64,000 bases of DNA from Nocardioides rotundus (GTDB taxonomy: Bacteria > Actinomycetota > Actinomycetes > Propionibacteriales > Nocardioidaceae), in assembly GCF_019931675.1 (NCBI RefSeq), contig NZ_CP082922.1, forward strand, positions 3,859,001-3,923,000. The letters are read 5' to 3'. Shown in pieces: positions 25,576 through 33,458 of this stretch. The position numbers and the translations under genes were made by a program. Under the pieces are notes generated by a model. The model made no database searches, was not told the origin of the DNA, and saw only the letters and a list, made by a program, of their open reading frames with translations. Every line of letters begins with the position of its first letter. Position 1 is the stretch's first letter.

Positions 25576-26658
25576 TCAACTTTGAACCGCAAAGGCTCCG
25601 TGCGCAGGTAGGACACCGGCAAGGAAATCGTCGGCGATCTGCCAGCCAGGTGCGGTCAGGTCGACGGTGGCGAACCGGATGCGCCGGCCCTGGATGACGA
25701 CTTCCTCGTCGAAGTGACCGTCCACGACCGGATGGAGCATCAGCCCCTCAGACGGGTGGTCGCCCTCAGCCGCCGCCTGGGACATCAGGTACGCGTAGAT
25801 CTGGTAGACGTAGCCGCTGCTGAGTGTCGCGGCCCGGTAGTGGCCGGCCTTCGTGACAGCGGTGAACTTGGTGTCGATGACGACCCGTCGCGGCCCAGCA
25901 CCGTCTGGGTTGGGGTGCTCCAGGACGATGTCGAGCTGCATGCTGGGCAGCACGGCGGCCATGCCGGTCGAGGCTTCGGAGATGTCCCACTGCTGGGTGG
26001 GCCCGTGTTTCACCTTCCAGCCCTGCGGCACGAGGTGGTGACGGTAGATCCCATAGGCGGCGTGCTCGAACAGCTTGCGCAGGTAGGGGTCGTCGTCCGC
26101 CGGAAGCGGAAGGTGCCGATCACCTTCCTCGGTGGTCGGGACGGCGAAGGAGAGCAGCAGCTCAGCTGCCGCCAGCATCGTCCGATCGCGCTGAAGCAAC
26201 CGCTGTTGTCGAATGTGCGGGACTTCCGCGAGCCGGGGACACGCGCCCAGCACACCGGCCATCTCCAGCTGCCGGGCAAGTGATCGATACCGCGGCCGGT
26301 CAGGGACGAGCGCGGCGGCTCGTTCTAGCGCGGCCCGTGCGAGCCGGTTGGAGGGGATGTCAGTGACGATCTCGTCGAAGGTGCAGTTGACCTGGCCTCG
26401 GCTGAGCAGCTGGTGTCGTTCGGTGGTGAGCTGATTGATCCTGCCGCGGACGCGTCGCTCGTTGCGGGTGACTGACCGGAACCCGACGGATAGGCCACGG
26501 TGCAGTCGTTGCGCGACCTCGTCAGCCAGGATCCGCGCAGCCAGGTCGGGCAGCTCCTCGGGGGCGTCCTCAGCGGACACGGGTCCGTATCCGTCGATCC
26601 GGAAGAGATCGGAAGCGAAGAACTGGAGCAGCCACAGGTTACGGATCGGGATCTGCAT
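25576..26658 (-). CDS. mcrC: McrC-type subunit of McrBC restriction system
   Basis: A 360-aa protein providing the nuclease of a modification-dependent restriction complex. The N-terminal motif IPIRNLWLLQFFASDLF is typical of McrC. The middle shows NERRVRGRINQLTTERHQLL and SNRLARAALERAAALV. The PD-(D/E)xK site is visible as MQLDIVLE followed by RVVIDTKFTAV near residues 235-255. The start ATG is two bases downstream of the mcrB stop, so they are co-translated. It cuts DNA only with McrB driving translocation. Confidence 0.85.
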   Translation of the reverse strand: MQIPIRNLWLLQFFASDLFRIDGYGPVSAEDAPEELPDLAARILADEVAQRLHRGLSVGFRSVTRNERRVRGRINQLTTERHQLLSRGQVNCTFDEIVTDIPSNRLARAALERAAALVPDRPRYRSLARQLEMAGVLGACPRLAEVPHIRQQRLLQRDRTMLAAAELLLSFAVPTTEEGDRHLPLPADDDPYLRKLFEHAAYGIYRHHLVPQGWKVKHGPTQQWDISEASTGMAAVLPSMQLDIVLEHPNPDGAGPRRVVIDTKFTAVTKAGHYRAATLSSGYVYQIYAYLMSQAAAEGDHPSEGLMLHPVVDGHFDEEVVIQGRRIRFATVDLTAPGWQIADDFLAGVLPAHGAFAVQS

Positions 26659-26660
26659 GG

Positions 26661-28874
26661 TCAGGCGCCGAGGAGCTTCTTGCAGGCCTCGTCGCCGAGG
26701 TCGGGTCGGTCGAACCAGTACTCCTCCAGAAGCGGACGGACGTCGGTATCGACGACGCGTTCCCACCACTGTTTCGTGTCCAGGCCGGTGGCATCGAGCT
26801 CGACTGCGGGCGTGAAGTAGGAGTGGCCGACGCAGTACTGACGGCCGAGCGCACTGTCGGTGCTGATCTGCTCGTTGAGGGCGTCGACGCGCTGGCCGTA
26901 GATCTCCAAGAGCTTGGGGTCGTAGCCGAGTTGGCTGACGTACTCGACCCAGTCCTCCCCCAAGCGTGGGCGGAGCTCGATGAACGCGAACCGGCGCCGC
27001 AGCGCCATGTCCACGATCGCCAGTGAGCGGTCGGCGACGTTCATAGTCCCGATCAGGTACAGATTGGACGGGACGTGGAACCGCTCATCCGGCGTACGTG
27101 GGTAGGCGAGGCGCATCGCCGAACTCGGGTTGCGCTTGTCGGCCTCGACGAGCGTGAGGAGTTCGCCGAGGACCTGGGCGGGGTTGCCGCGGTTGATCTC
27201 CTCGATCACGAGCACGTGGTCGCGGTTCGGATCATCTGTTGCCCGCTGGCATGCCTGGAGGAAGGGCCCATCCTCGAGACTCAGCGCGCCGCCGGTGCTG
27301 CTGGTGGAGGGACGCCAACCTCGGACGAAGTCCTCGTAGGCCAGCGAGGGATGGAACTGCAGGATCTGCACGCGGCTGGTGTCACGCTCGCTGCACAGTG
27401 CCCACCCGAGACGGCGGGCGAGCCAGGTCTTGCCCGTGCCAGGCGGGCCCTGCAGGACGAGGTTCTTCTTCGACCGCAGCCGTTCGAGCATCGGCTGCAG
27501 CTCATCCTCGGCGAGGAAGCATCCGTCGTCGCGGATCGAGGCGACGTCGTACGGGTCGCCAGGCTCCTCGGCGATCTCGGCGGCCTCGGCCAGGGGTGCG
27601 TCGCTGACTGGCTGGCCGGCGGCGGCGTCCTGTGAGGCATGGGCAGCGAGTGTGTCGATCCAGGCTGCGTAGGACAGGTCGCAGACGTCGTCGTATGGCG
27701 AAGCGTCTGATGCTAGCCAGGACTGGAGGGCTTCCGTGTTGGCGAGGAACTGTTCGCCGGTGATCTTCGCACCGAGCGCGAGCTGGGCGGCCAGGTCAGG
27801 CAGGTTGTTCTTGATGAAGGCCACGTTGACGCTGTCATAGGCCGCGAAGGTGCCGGGCCGGATCCAGTACAGACCCATGGTCAGGAGGCGGGTGTTGCCG
27901 AGTGGGCATTCGTCGAAGGCGCTAACCAGTTCTTCCCGAGTGGATTCGTCGGCGTGTTTGGCGTACGCGACTGCCGCGGCGGCGAGGTGCCACAGCGTGT
28001 CGACGTCGTGGGGGCCGCGGTCAATCTCCCACCGGATGAACCACGACTTCAGGTTATTTGCGACAGGCACTCCGGAGAACTCGACCGGCACGGGGGCGGT
28101 GATGCCGAACTCCGTAGCGAACGCGGCGGCGATCGCGGCTCGGGCGTCATTCTTGATGCCGCGGTTGAAGCTCGCGAGCACGGTGAACGGGTCGACGTCG
28201 CGCAAGGGCCCGTAACTGCCGTCGACGCGGTGGTCGCCCTTTAGGTACTTGAACAGGTGCGGGACCCCGGAGGCCTCGGCGACCGACCAGACCTTCTCAA
28301 GTAGAGCATCTCGGTCGTTGGCGTAGTCGAGGATCCGGTCCGCGAGCTCGGGATAGAAGCTGGTCCAGGTGAAGTCGGCCTCGACGCTGGTCGGCTTCGC
28401 GATGATCTGCTCGATCTCCTCCCGTCCCGTGGTGATCTTGAAGAGCGTGATCAGCGAGCTGAGTTCGTTCTGTGCGGCCTCGGAGAGTTCGTCGCGTGGC
28501 ACGTCGACGGCGAGCCACTCGATGGGTCGCCACTGCTGGTGGACTTGCGCCTCGGGGTAGAATTCGTAGGAGCCACTGACGCGGCCGATGTTGAGGGTCC
28601 GCTTCTTGCGGTTCGGGGTGACGACGATGTCGCCGACCTTGATTTTGTGAACGAAGCGGTACAGCGTGCCCGCCGATCCGGGGATCTTCTTGGCCTCGAG
28701 GTTGGGCATCGTCTGCGCAAGATGCTGCTTGAACGCATCGCGCGAGGGCGCAATCTTGGACAGGTCGCCGGCCTTGTCCCAGCCGATGCGGACCGCACCG
28801 TCGACGATGGGGTCGATGTCAGCCTGGTCGTTGTGAATGCCCCACATCACATGATCAGTCTGGCCGGCGCTCAT
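26661..28874 (-). CDS. mcrB: McrB-type AAA+ GTPase of McrBC restriction system
   Basis: A 737-aa protein. The N-terminal domain (HVMWGIHNDQADIDPIVDGA; GTLYRFVHKIKVGDIVVTPN) resembles an EVE/PUA-like modified-base-reading domain instead of the E. coli DUF3578 type. The C-terminal AAA+ module has Walker A QGPPGTGKTWLARRLG near residue 472, Walker B HVLVIEEINRGNPAQ, and the McrB GTPase motif GTMNVADRSLA near residue 612. It would recognise modified phage or foreign DNA and, with McrC, cleave it. A shorter start at MWGIHN is possible. Confidence 0.85.
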   Translation of the reverse strand: MSAGQTDHVMWGIHNDQADIDPIVDGAVRIGWDKAGDLSKIAPSRDAFKQHLAQTMPNLEAKKIPGSAGTLYRFVHKIKVGDIVVTPNRKKRTLNIGRVSGSYEFYPEAQVHQQWRPIEWLAVDVPRDELSEAAQNELSSLITLFKITTGREEIEQIIAKPTSVEADFTWTSFYPELADRILDYANDRDALLEKVWSVAEASGVPHLFKYLKGDHRVDGSYGPLRDVDPFTVLASFNRGIKNDARAAIAAAFATEFGITAPVPVEFSGVPVANNLKSWFIRWEIDRGPHDVDTLWHLAAAAVAYAKHADESTREELVSAFDECPLGNTRLLTMGLYWIRPGTFAAYDSVNVAFIKNNLPDLAAQLALGAKITGEQFLANTEALQSWLASDASPYDDVCDLSYAAWIDTLAAHASQDAAAGQPVSDAPLAEAAEIAEEPGDPYDVASIRDDGCFLAEDELQPMLERLRSKKNLVLQGPPGTGKTWLARRLGWALCSERDTSRVQILQFHPSLAYEDFVRGWRPSTSSTGGALSLEDGPFLQACQRATDDPNRDHVLVIEEINRGNPAQVLGELLTLVEADKRNPSSAMRLAYPRTPDERFHVPSNLYLIGTMNVADRSLAIVDMALRRRFAFIELRPRLGEDWVEYVSQLGYDPKLLEIYGQRVDALNEQISTDSALGRQYCVGHSYFTPAVELDATGLDTKQWWERVVDTDVRPLLEEYWFDRPDLGDEACKKLLGA

Positions 28875-28974
28875 CAGTCACGTCCTTCGGGTTGAGACAT
28901 CGTCGCCATGCTTGCAGGAACAAACCTGCCTGACCACAGATCCGTGAGGCCGGAAGGCCGCTTGGCACGGCCAG

Positions 28975-29532
28975 TCACCTGGACATGATGCGTCGGCATC
29001 CGCCGCACGCGACCCTGTTGGAATCAATCGCCCGGCCCGGGCGGTAGAGGGCGAAGTCGAGTCGTTCGCAAGCAAGCTCGCCGAAGTCGTACGCGACGGT
29101 ATGCCCCAGGTGCGCCAGGACGATGGCTGCGATCTCCTGGCCGCTCGCTGCGCGTGGCACCGTGATGTCCAGCGGGCCGATCAGGCGTAGCGGCCGCTCG
29201 CGGATTCTGATGAGCTCGTGAACGAACCCGGAGGCAACGAGCGCCTCGGCCTTTCGCCGGTCAGAGTGCTCACGGCCCTGATGCCAATACGCGCCGTCGT
29301 ACTCGACGCCGAGCCTGAATCCGGTCACCGCCTCGAACAGCATGTCGAGATTCATCCGGCCATCGAACGGGACCGGCACGTCTTGCTTGCCGCAGCCGAG
29401 CACGAAGTCCAAGACGTTGAAGATCGTGGTCTCCACGCCTGAGGTCCTGAGCTCCGGCAACCGCCCGGTCCTCCCGCACGAGCAACCAGCCCGGAAGCGG
29501 CCACGGGCAACTTGAACGTCAGCAGATCTCAC
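28975..29532 (-). CDS. Vsr/DUF559-like nuclease-fold protein
   Basis: A 185-aa protein. The motif FRLGVEYDGAYWHQGREHSD near residue 75 matches the catalytic strand of Vsr/DUF559 PD-(D/E)xK proteins, followed by KAEALVASGFVHELIRIRER. Cys pairs at CSCGR (N-terminal) and CGGCRR (C-terminal) may bind zinc. It may be the truncated end of a larger zinc-ribbon nuclease protein, as the N-terminus is short. It lies about 100 bases downstream of mcrB and is co-directional with it. Confidence 0.55.
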   Translation of the reverse strand: MRSADVQVARGRFRAGCSCGRTGRLPELRTSGVETTIFNVLDFVLGCGKQDVPVPFDGRMNLDMLFEAVTGFRLGVEYDGAYWHQGREHSDRRKAEALVASGFVHELIRIRERPLRLIGPLDITVPRAASGQEIAAIVLAHLGHTVAYDFGELACERLDFALYRPGRAIDSNRVACGGCRRIMSR

Positions 29533-29587
29533 AAGCAGTGACCGTAGGCGCCGCCGCCGACACTTTGTCGTCGGCGGTGGCTGACCC

Positions 29588-29923
29588 TCACCAACGTCTG
29601 CTGGACCGCCAATAGATCCGGTCCGCGGTCTCCTTCTCCAGGTCGGAGGGTGGGAGACCGCCCTCCTGCTTGTACTGCCACATGACGGCCCTCGCAGCGC
29701 CGATGGACATGCCCATGTCGAGGAGCTCCTTGAACGCGTTGAGCGAGGCGACCGTGACGCGGTAGTGGCTCTGCCCTGCGGAGTAGAAGCGTCGGTCGAG
29801 GCACCAGCAGATCTCGTTGGCCTTCCAGATCGGGACGTCGAGCTCGGCGGCGACTCGCTTTGCGGAGACGAGGAGCTTGAGTGGGTCGGGTGCGTCCCAT
29901 TCGTTCGGGTCGTAGGTCACCAC
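29588..29923 (-). CDS. hypothetical protein coupled to excisionase-like gene
   Basis: A 111-aa protein. Codon choice and context favour a GTG start at 29923 or 29920, overlapping the stop of the upstream HTH gene. It reads TYDPNEWDAPDPLKLLVSAK, then a MerR/HTH-like stretch (VPIWKANEICWCLDRRFYSA), and MSIGAARAVMWQYKQEGGLP. It is perhaps a second DNA-binding accessory protein; no known family was recognised. It was probably one operon with the IS3-interrupted gene before it. Confidence 0.5.
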   Translation of the reverse strand: MVTYDPNEWDAPDPLKLLVSAKRVAAELDVPIWKANEICWCLDRRFYSAGQSHYRVTVASLNAFKELLDMGMSIGAARAVMWQYKQEGGLPPSDLEKETADRIYWRSSRRW

Positions 29924-30118
29924 CAGCTCCTGTTCGAGTGCCGGGGCATGTCGTTGACCCATGCCAGGAGGGAGCCGTACACGATCCGGTAGTTCTTGGT
30001 TCCCGCTCCGATGAAGACCCGGTCGACGTCGCCGGCGGTGACGGCCTGGCGGATCGCGTGCTCGGGCAGCGAGAGCATCCAGGCGGCCTCCTTGACGTTG
30101 ATCAGGATCTTCTCGTCC
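29917..30118 (-). pseudogene. excisionase-like HTH gene, 5' end displaced by IS3
   Basis: The product DEKILINVKEAAWMLSLPEH then AIRQAVTAGDVDRVFIGAGT is a typical excisionase/MerR-like winged helix (DNA-binding domain with VKEAAWMLSLPEHAIRQAV). The IS3 end at 30119 lies at its N-terminus. The frame now reads into the IS to an ATG at 30153, so a slightly altered 78-aa protein may still be made. A ribosome-binding site and the start MPGNSNAVK remain on the far side of the IS (31483-31510) and are probably its native beginning. Confidence 0.6.
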
Positions 30119-30132
30119 TGAATCGCCCTGGG
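30119..30132 (+). repeat. IS3 terminal inverted repeat
   Basis: TGAATCGCCCTGGG, matching 31469-31482 in inverted orientation. Confidence 0.85.
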
Positions 30133-30149
30133 GCTGATGGAGGCTCTGG

Positions 30150-31120
30150 TCATTTGATTTCAACCAGGACGCTCTCGCCCTGCTGGGTAGCGTAGAACCT
30201 CCCTTCGAACTCGACCGGCGGTAGGTCGTCGAGGTAGCCGTGGAGCCGCTGGTGGTTGTGCCAGTGGACCCATCCGAGGGTGGCGAGCTCGACGTCGTCG
30301 ACAGTGCGCCACGGGCCAGGTCGTGCTGGTCCGCGGATGAGCTCGGCCTTGTAGTAGCCGTTGACCGTCTCGGCGAGCGCATTGTCATAGAATCGCCCAC
30401 GGTGCCGATCGACGGAACGGCGCCGATCCCGGCGAGCCGCTCCCCGTATCGCAGGCTGGTGAACTGACTGCCGGCGTCGCTGTGACACCGAAGACCCTCG
30501 AGCTGGGTGCCGCGGGACCAGCGGGCCATCTCGATCGCGTCGAGCACCGTCTCGGTGCGCATGTTCGACGCGACCCGCCAGCCCACGATCATCCGGGAGA
30601 ACGCGTCGACGATGAAGCAGACGTAGGCGATCCCGGCGAACGTCGGCACGAATGTCAGGTCGGTGACCCACAACTGGTTCGGGCCGGTGGCGGTGAAGTC
30701 CCGCTTCACCAAGTCCGGGTGCCGTGCAGCAGCGGGGTCCGGTCTGGTGGTGCGGACCCGTTTGGTGCGCCGTACGCCCTCGATCCCTTCGGCGCGCATC
30801 AGGCGAGCGACCTGGTCACGGCCGACGTCGTGGCCGTCACGCTTGGCGGCCTTCCACAGCTTCCGTGCCCCGTAGACCCGGTAGTTGTCCTCCCACAGGC
30901 TCCGCAGCGCCGGCCGCAACTCGGCGTCGCGGACCTCCCGCGCCGACGGCTGCCTGGACTTCGCGGCGTAGTAGGTGCTCGGAGCCACCTGCAGACCTGC
31001 CTTGGACAGGGTGCTGCAGATGGACTCGACTCCGAGCTTCTTGCCGCCCACGACGTCGTCGCGGTTGGCGTCGATGAAGGCGACTACTTCTTGTGTTGGC
31101 GGTCGAGCTCCGCCCCGAAG
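30150..31120 (-). pseudogene. IS3 orfB transposase, frameshifted
   Basis: A DDE transposase with HTH_21 (STYYAAKSRQPSAREVRDAE, YRVYGARKLWKAAKRDGHDV) and the rve core. Visible acidic residues are in LWVTDLTFVPTFAGIAYVCF and LRCHSDAGSQFTSL; the final Glu region is DNALAETVNGYYKAELI. At about 30391 a base is missing in the GDSYDNALAE motif, so the C-terminal 80 residues are in another frame. Expression would also need the usual programmed -1 shift from orfA. The copy is therefore probably inactive. Confidence 0.85.
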
Positions 31121-31428
31121 AAACTCGCGGCCCTCTTCAGAATCTCGTTGGCCCGCTTCAGCTCGCGGTTCTCCTGCTCCAGCTCCTTGATCCGCTTCGC
31201 CTCGGCCGTGCTCACACCGGGTGCGTGGCCCTCGTCGATGTCGGCCTGCTTGACCCACTGCCGCACCGACTCCACGCCGTAGCCCAGCTGGGTCGCGACC
31301 CGCTGGACCGTCCCGTGCTCGGTTCCCAGCTCTGCTCGCAGCGTGCGGACCATCCGGACCGCTGCTGCCTTCTCATCCGGGGTGTAGCGCCGCGTCTGCG
31401 GCTTCCCGGGCACCTGCTCCTTCGGCAT
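31084..31428 (-). CDS. IS3 orfA
   Basis: A 114-aa protein with an HTH (MVRTLRAELGTEHGTVQRVA, TQLGYGVESVRQWVKQADID) and a leucine-zipper-like coiled coil (EAKRIKELEQENRELKRANE), the standard IS3 OrfA that regulates transposition and supplies the N-terminus of the OrfAB fusion. The ATG at 31428 (MPKEQVPGK) is chosen; an upstream ATG lies too near the IS end. Confidence 0.85.
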   Translation of the reverse strand: MPKEQVPGKPQTRRYTPDEKAAAVRMVRTLRAELGTEHGTVQRVATQLGYGVESVRQWVKQADIDEGHAPGVSTAEAKRIKELEQENRELKRANEILKRAASFFGAELDRQHKK

Positions 31429-31468
31429 GGCTCCATCCTCGTTTCCAAGGTCAGGAGCCTCCAAGAAA

Positions 31469-31482
31469 CCCAGGGCGATTCA
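31469..31482 (-). repeat. IS3 terminal inverted repeat
   Basis: CCCAGGGCGATTCA, the complement of the other terminus. Confidence 0.85.
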
Positions 31483-31510
31483 CTTAACGGCGTTGGAGTT
31501 ACCGGGCATG
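31483..31510 (-). pseudogene. 5' stub of the gene interrupted by IS3
   Basis: On the minus strand AAGGAGAAGTAC precedes ATG CCC GGT AAC TCC AAC GCC GTT AAG, after which the IS begins with a TGA. The strong ribosome-binding site indicates a real start. The most likely owner is the excisionase-like gene on the other side of the IS. Confidence 0.5.
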
Positions 31511-31716
31511 TACTTCTCCTTGTGACGTGCGCGGACTCCCACCAAGGGCGAGGGCCAAGCGCCTTCGCACTTGGAATGATAATCCGAGCCACCGGCACTC
31601 TGGCATCGTCTGCATGAGCAGCACCTGGATCACACCCCATCTCGCTTGCTCACACAGGCTCTTGGCACCAGGTGTTCCGTCCTGGCACTCAGTTGTTGTC
31701 GAGATGCAGCGAACTT

Positions 31717-31734
31717 TGACAAGTCGCTGTCAAT
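31717..31734. promoter_or_regulatory. TTGACA...TGTCAA inverted repeat
   Basis: Perfect 6-bp arms around AGTCGC. TTGACA also matches a -35 box on either strand. The direction of any promoter is unclear. Confidence 0.3.
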
Positions 31735-31833
31735 GTCAAGATCTACCTAAGGGGTAGACATTAGGGTTCGTCCGAGCGGCACGCTTGTCCCCTGTGGCGC
31801 CACGTCACAGAAGCGAGCCCTCCCAGAAGGGAT

Positions 31834-31851
31834 GGGCTCGCGGAGCGACCC
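31834..31851. repeat. GGA-loop hairpin repeat, copy 1
   Basis: GGGCTCGCGGAGCGACCC folds with a bulged C and a GGA loop, followed by CGGTGGCGGATCGGCTACCGG. The same unit recurs at 44993, 48038, 59274 and 59302. It lies upstream of the phosphatase gene. Confidence 0.7.
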
Positions 31852-31933
31852 GGTGGCGGATCGGCTACCGGCATGCCCAGTCCGGTGGGCCCAGATGGTG
31901 AACCGGCGGCCTTGGCCCCCATGCTCGGGCATC

Positions 31934-32377
31934 ATGAGCGTGATGACTCGGAAATGGGACGCGACGATGGCCGGGGTGCTGAACCTGCCGTCCGGACGAG
32001 TCGTGCGTGGCCGTGGCTTGCGCCGACCGATGCCCGAGAGCACGATGCCGGACTTCGGGCTGTACCTGCTCGGGAAACCGCCGGCTGATATGCGCTGGGA
32101 CACGCGGTGGCTTCGCTGGCCAGACTTCCGGCTACCCGCCGACGAGGCGGACGCTCGGGACGCGTTGCGTGAGGCGTGGACCCGAGCCGGGTACGAGCGG
32201 GTGGAAATCGCATGCGACGGTGGACGCGGTAGGACCGGCACCGCTCTCGGTTGTCTTGCCGTGTTGGACGGAGTGCCGGCCAGGGAGGCGGTCACCTTCG
32301 TCCGCAAGCACTACCACCCCCGCGCAATCGAAACGCCCTGGCAACGCCGCTTCGTCGTCCGGTTTGGCGAGGAGTAA
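31934..32377 (+). CDS. small dual-specificity/tyrosine-phosphatase-like protein
   Basis: A 147-aa protein. The phosphatase P-loop is visible as ACDGGRGRTGTALGCLAVLD near residue 96 (C-x5-R: C-D-G-G-R-G-R). An upstream DEADARDALREAWTRAGYER helix and a possible general acid in WLRWPDFRLPAD precede it. It probably dephosphorylates protein Tyr/Ser/Thr or a small phosphoester. The start could be any of three ATGs (31934, 31943, 31967). A hairpin repeat follows 20 bases after the stop. Confidence 0.7.
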   Translation: MSVMTRKWDATMAGVLNLPSGRVVRGRGLRRPMPESTMPDFGLYLLGKPPADMRWDTRWLRWPDFRLPADEADARDALREAWTRAGYERVEIACDGGRGRTGTALGCLAVLDGVPAREAVTFVRKHYHPRAIETPWQRRFVVRFGEE

Positions 32378-32397
32378 CGGTGCCCCAGTGCGGGATG

Positions 32398-32414
32398 GGC
32401 CGCGGAGCGTGGCC
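32398..32414. repeat. GGA-loop hairpin repeat, copy 2 (variant)
   Basis: GGCCGCGGAGCGTGGCC with flanking GTGCGGGATG and GGGATCTAGCG. Stem bases differ from copy 1 but remain paired. It lies just 3' of the phosphatase gene. Confidence 0.6.
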
Positions 32415-32496
32415 GCGCAGGGATCTAGCGTTGGAGACCGCCTCGTTCGGTTCGAAATCGGCGATCTGGTTGAGCGGCCGCGTTGCGCCAGCCGTG

Positions 32497-33105
32497 TCAG
32501 TCGTCGGCGTCGTCGTCCCGTGCCTGGCCGCGGCGGCGCAGAGTCCGGGCCCCGGGAAGACCCTCGACGACCTGGCCGACGGTGTCCATGCGTTCGGTGA
32601 CGTCCTGCAGGTGCGGCAGCAGGCCGCCCATGCCGTCGAGTGCCGGTTGGAGCAGGCCGACGAGGTCGGGCATCTTGTCGAGCAACGACACCATCGCGCG
32701 GACGTGGTCGGGTCGCAACGTGGACGCGGCCTCGCGTCCGAGCGGGGCGAGCGACTCGAGCAGTGGCTGGTAGGTGTCGAGCAGGTGCTCCATGCGACCC
32801 ACCTGCTCCTCGGCACGCTGCCTGGTGTCGCGGGCTTGGTGAGAGAGGGTGTCGGTGTAGGCGGTGACCTCGGCAGCGCGGCCGACCACCTGCGAGGTGG
32901 TCTCGGTCAGGGCGTCGAGCTCGTCCAGCTTGTGCTCGAGCCGCGCCACGATGAGCTCAGCGCGGTCGAGCAGTTGGCCGGCCCGACGCAGCAGCGCGGT
33001 GACATCCTCCCACAGCGCGCTGACCTGCTGCGGCGCCCCGAGTACCGTCGTCAGGCCTTGCCTGGGCGCGTCGAGGAGGCGGCGCGCCGTGCCCGGGAGA
33101 CTCAC
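32497..33105 (-). CDS. coiled-coil protein of the DUF4235/YihY cluster
   Basis: A 202-aa protein starting at a GTG (VSLPGTARRLLDAPRQGLTT). It is almost wholly helical: LLDRAELIVARLEHKLDELD, then AYTDTLSHQARDTRQRAEEQ and DKMPDLVGLLQPALDGMGGL. Similar actinobacterial proteins carry the misleading name 'ribulose bisphosphate carboxylase large subunit'; nothing here supports that enzyme. It lies 14 bases after the DUF4235 gene, and an envelope or stress role is inferred from the cluster only. Confidence 0.6.
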   Translation of the reverse strand: MSLPGTARRLLDAPRQGLTTVLGAPQQVSALWEDVTALLRRAGQLLDRAELIVARLEHKLDELDALTETTSQVVGRAAEVTAYTDTLSHQARDTRQRAEEQVGRMEHLLDTYQPLLESLAPLGREAASTLRPDHVRAMVSLLDKMPDLVGLLQPALDGMGGLLPHLQDVTERMDTVGQVVEGLPGARTLRRRGQARDDDADD

Positions 33106-33119
33106 TGCGACCCGGTGAC

Positions 33120-33419
33120 TCAGTCGCCCGGCCACTCGCCGGTCATGCGCTCGAACACTCGGGCGCCGCCGCGGTTCACCAGGGTGCGTACGACGCCGAA
33201 GATGGCGCTCTGCACGGCGGCGGCCAAGAGGACCTCCTTGAGGGGGTACTCGGTCTGCAGTGGGCCGGGTGGGTCGCTGTACTCGTCGGTCGAGGCGCGC
33301 TTCCAGACCTGCTGGAAGATCTGGCCGGCGATGACCCCAGCGATGATGCTGCTGGTGATTCCGACGGGTCGGTAGAGGATCGCTGCGGACTTGCTGGTCT
33401 GTTGCTCGCGTTGTGTCAT
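33120..33419 (-). CDS. DUF4235 family membrane protein
   Basis: A 99-aa protein with hydrophobic segments at about residues 13-36 (LYRPVGITSSIIAGVIAGQI) and 64-81 (EVLLAAAVQSAIFGVVRTLV), the usual DUF4235 pattern (YRPVG...VW). Function unknown. It sits between a YihY gene and the coiled-coil gene in a co-directional cluster. Confidence 0.8.
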   Translation of the reverse strand: MTQREQQTSKSAAILYRPVGITSSIIAGVIAGQIFQQVWKRASTDEYSDPPGPLQTEYPLKEVLLAAAVQSAIFGVVRTLVNRGGARVFERMTGEWPGD

Positions 33420-33458
33420 CGTGGCTCCCTCTGCTCGGTGTCGCTGGTGTTCTCGGCG

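Larger units (their letters stand above)
30119..31482 (-). mobile_element. IS3-family insertion sequence
   Basis: A 1364-bp element bounded by perfect 14-bp inverted repeats TGAATCGCCCTGGG (30119-30132) and its complement (31469-31482). It has the overlapping orfA/orfB arrangement of IS3. The flanking triplets (TCC and CTT) do not match, so the expected 3-bp target duplication is absent. This suggests later recombination at one side. orfB carries a frameshift. Confidence 0.85.
31511..31933. other. 423-bp non-coding stretch
   Basis: No supported gene. It holds the perfect inverted repeat TTGACA-AGTCGC-TGTCAA (31717-31734), possibly a promoter/operator, and the hairpin repeat at 31834-31851. 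It separates the defence island from the chromosomal-type region. Confidence 0.5.

Noticed and set aside
19654..29532. DISARM, BREX or another multi-gene defence system
   Set aside because: A helicase and island genes are present, but no DrmB, DrmC, PglX or PglZ is seen, and the helicase fits the conjugative-element protein, not DrmA.
32497..33105. Annotation as a RuBisCO large subunit
   Set aside because: The product is a short helical coiled-coil protein without any RuBisCO motif; the name is a known misannotation for this type.
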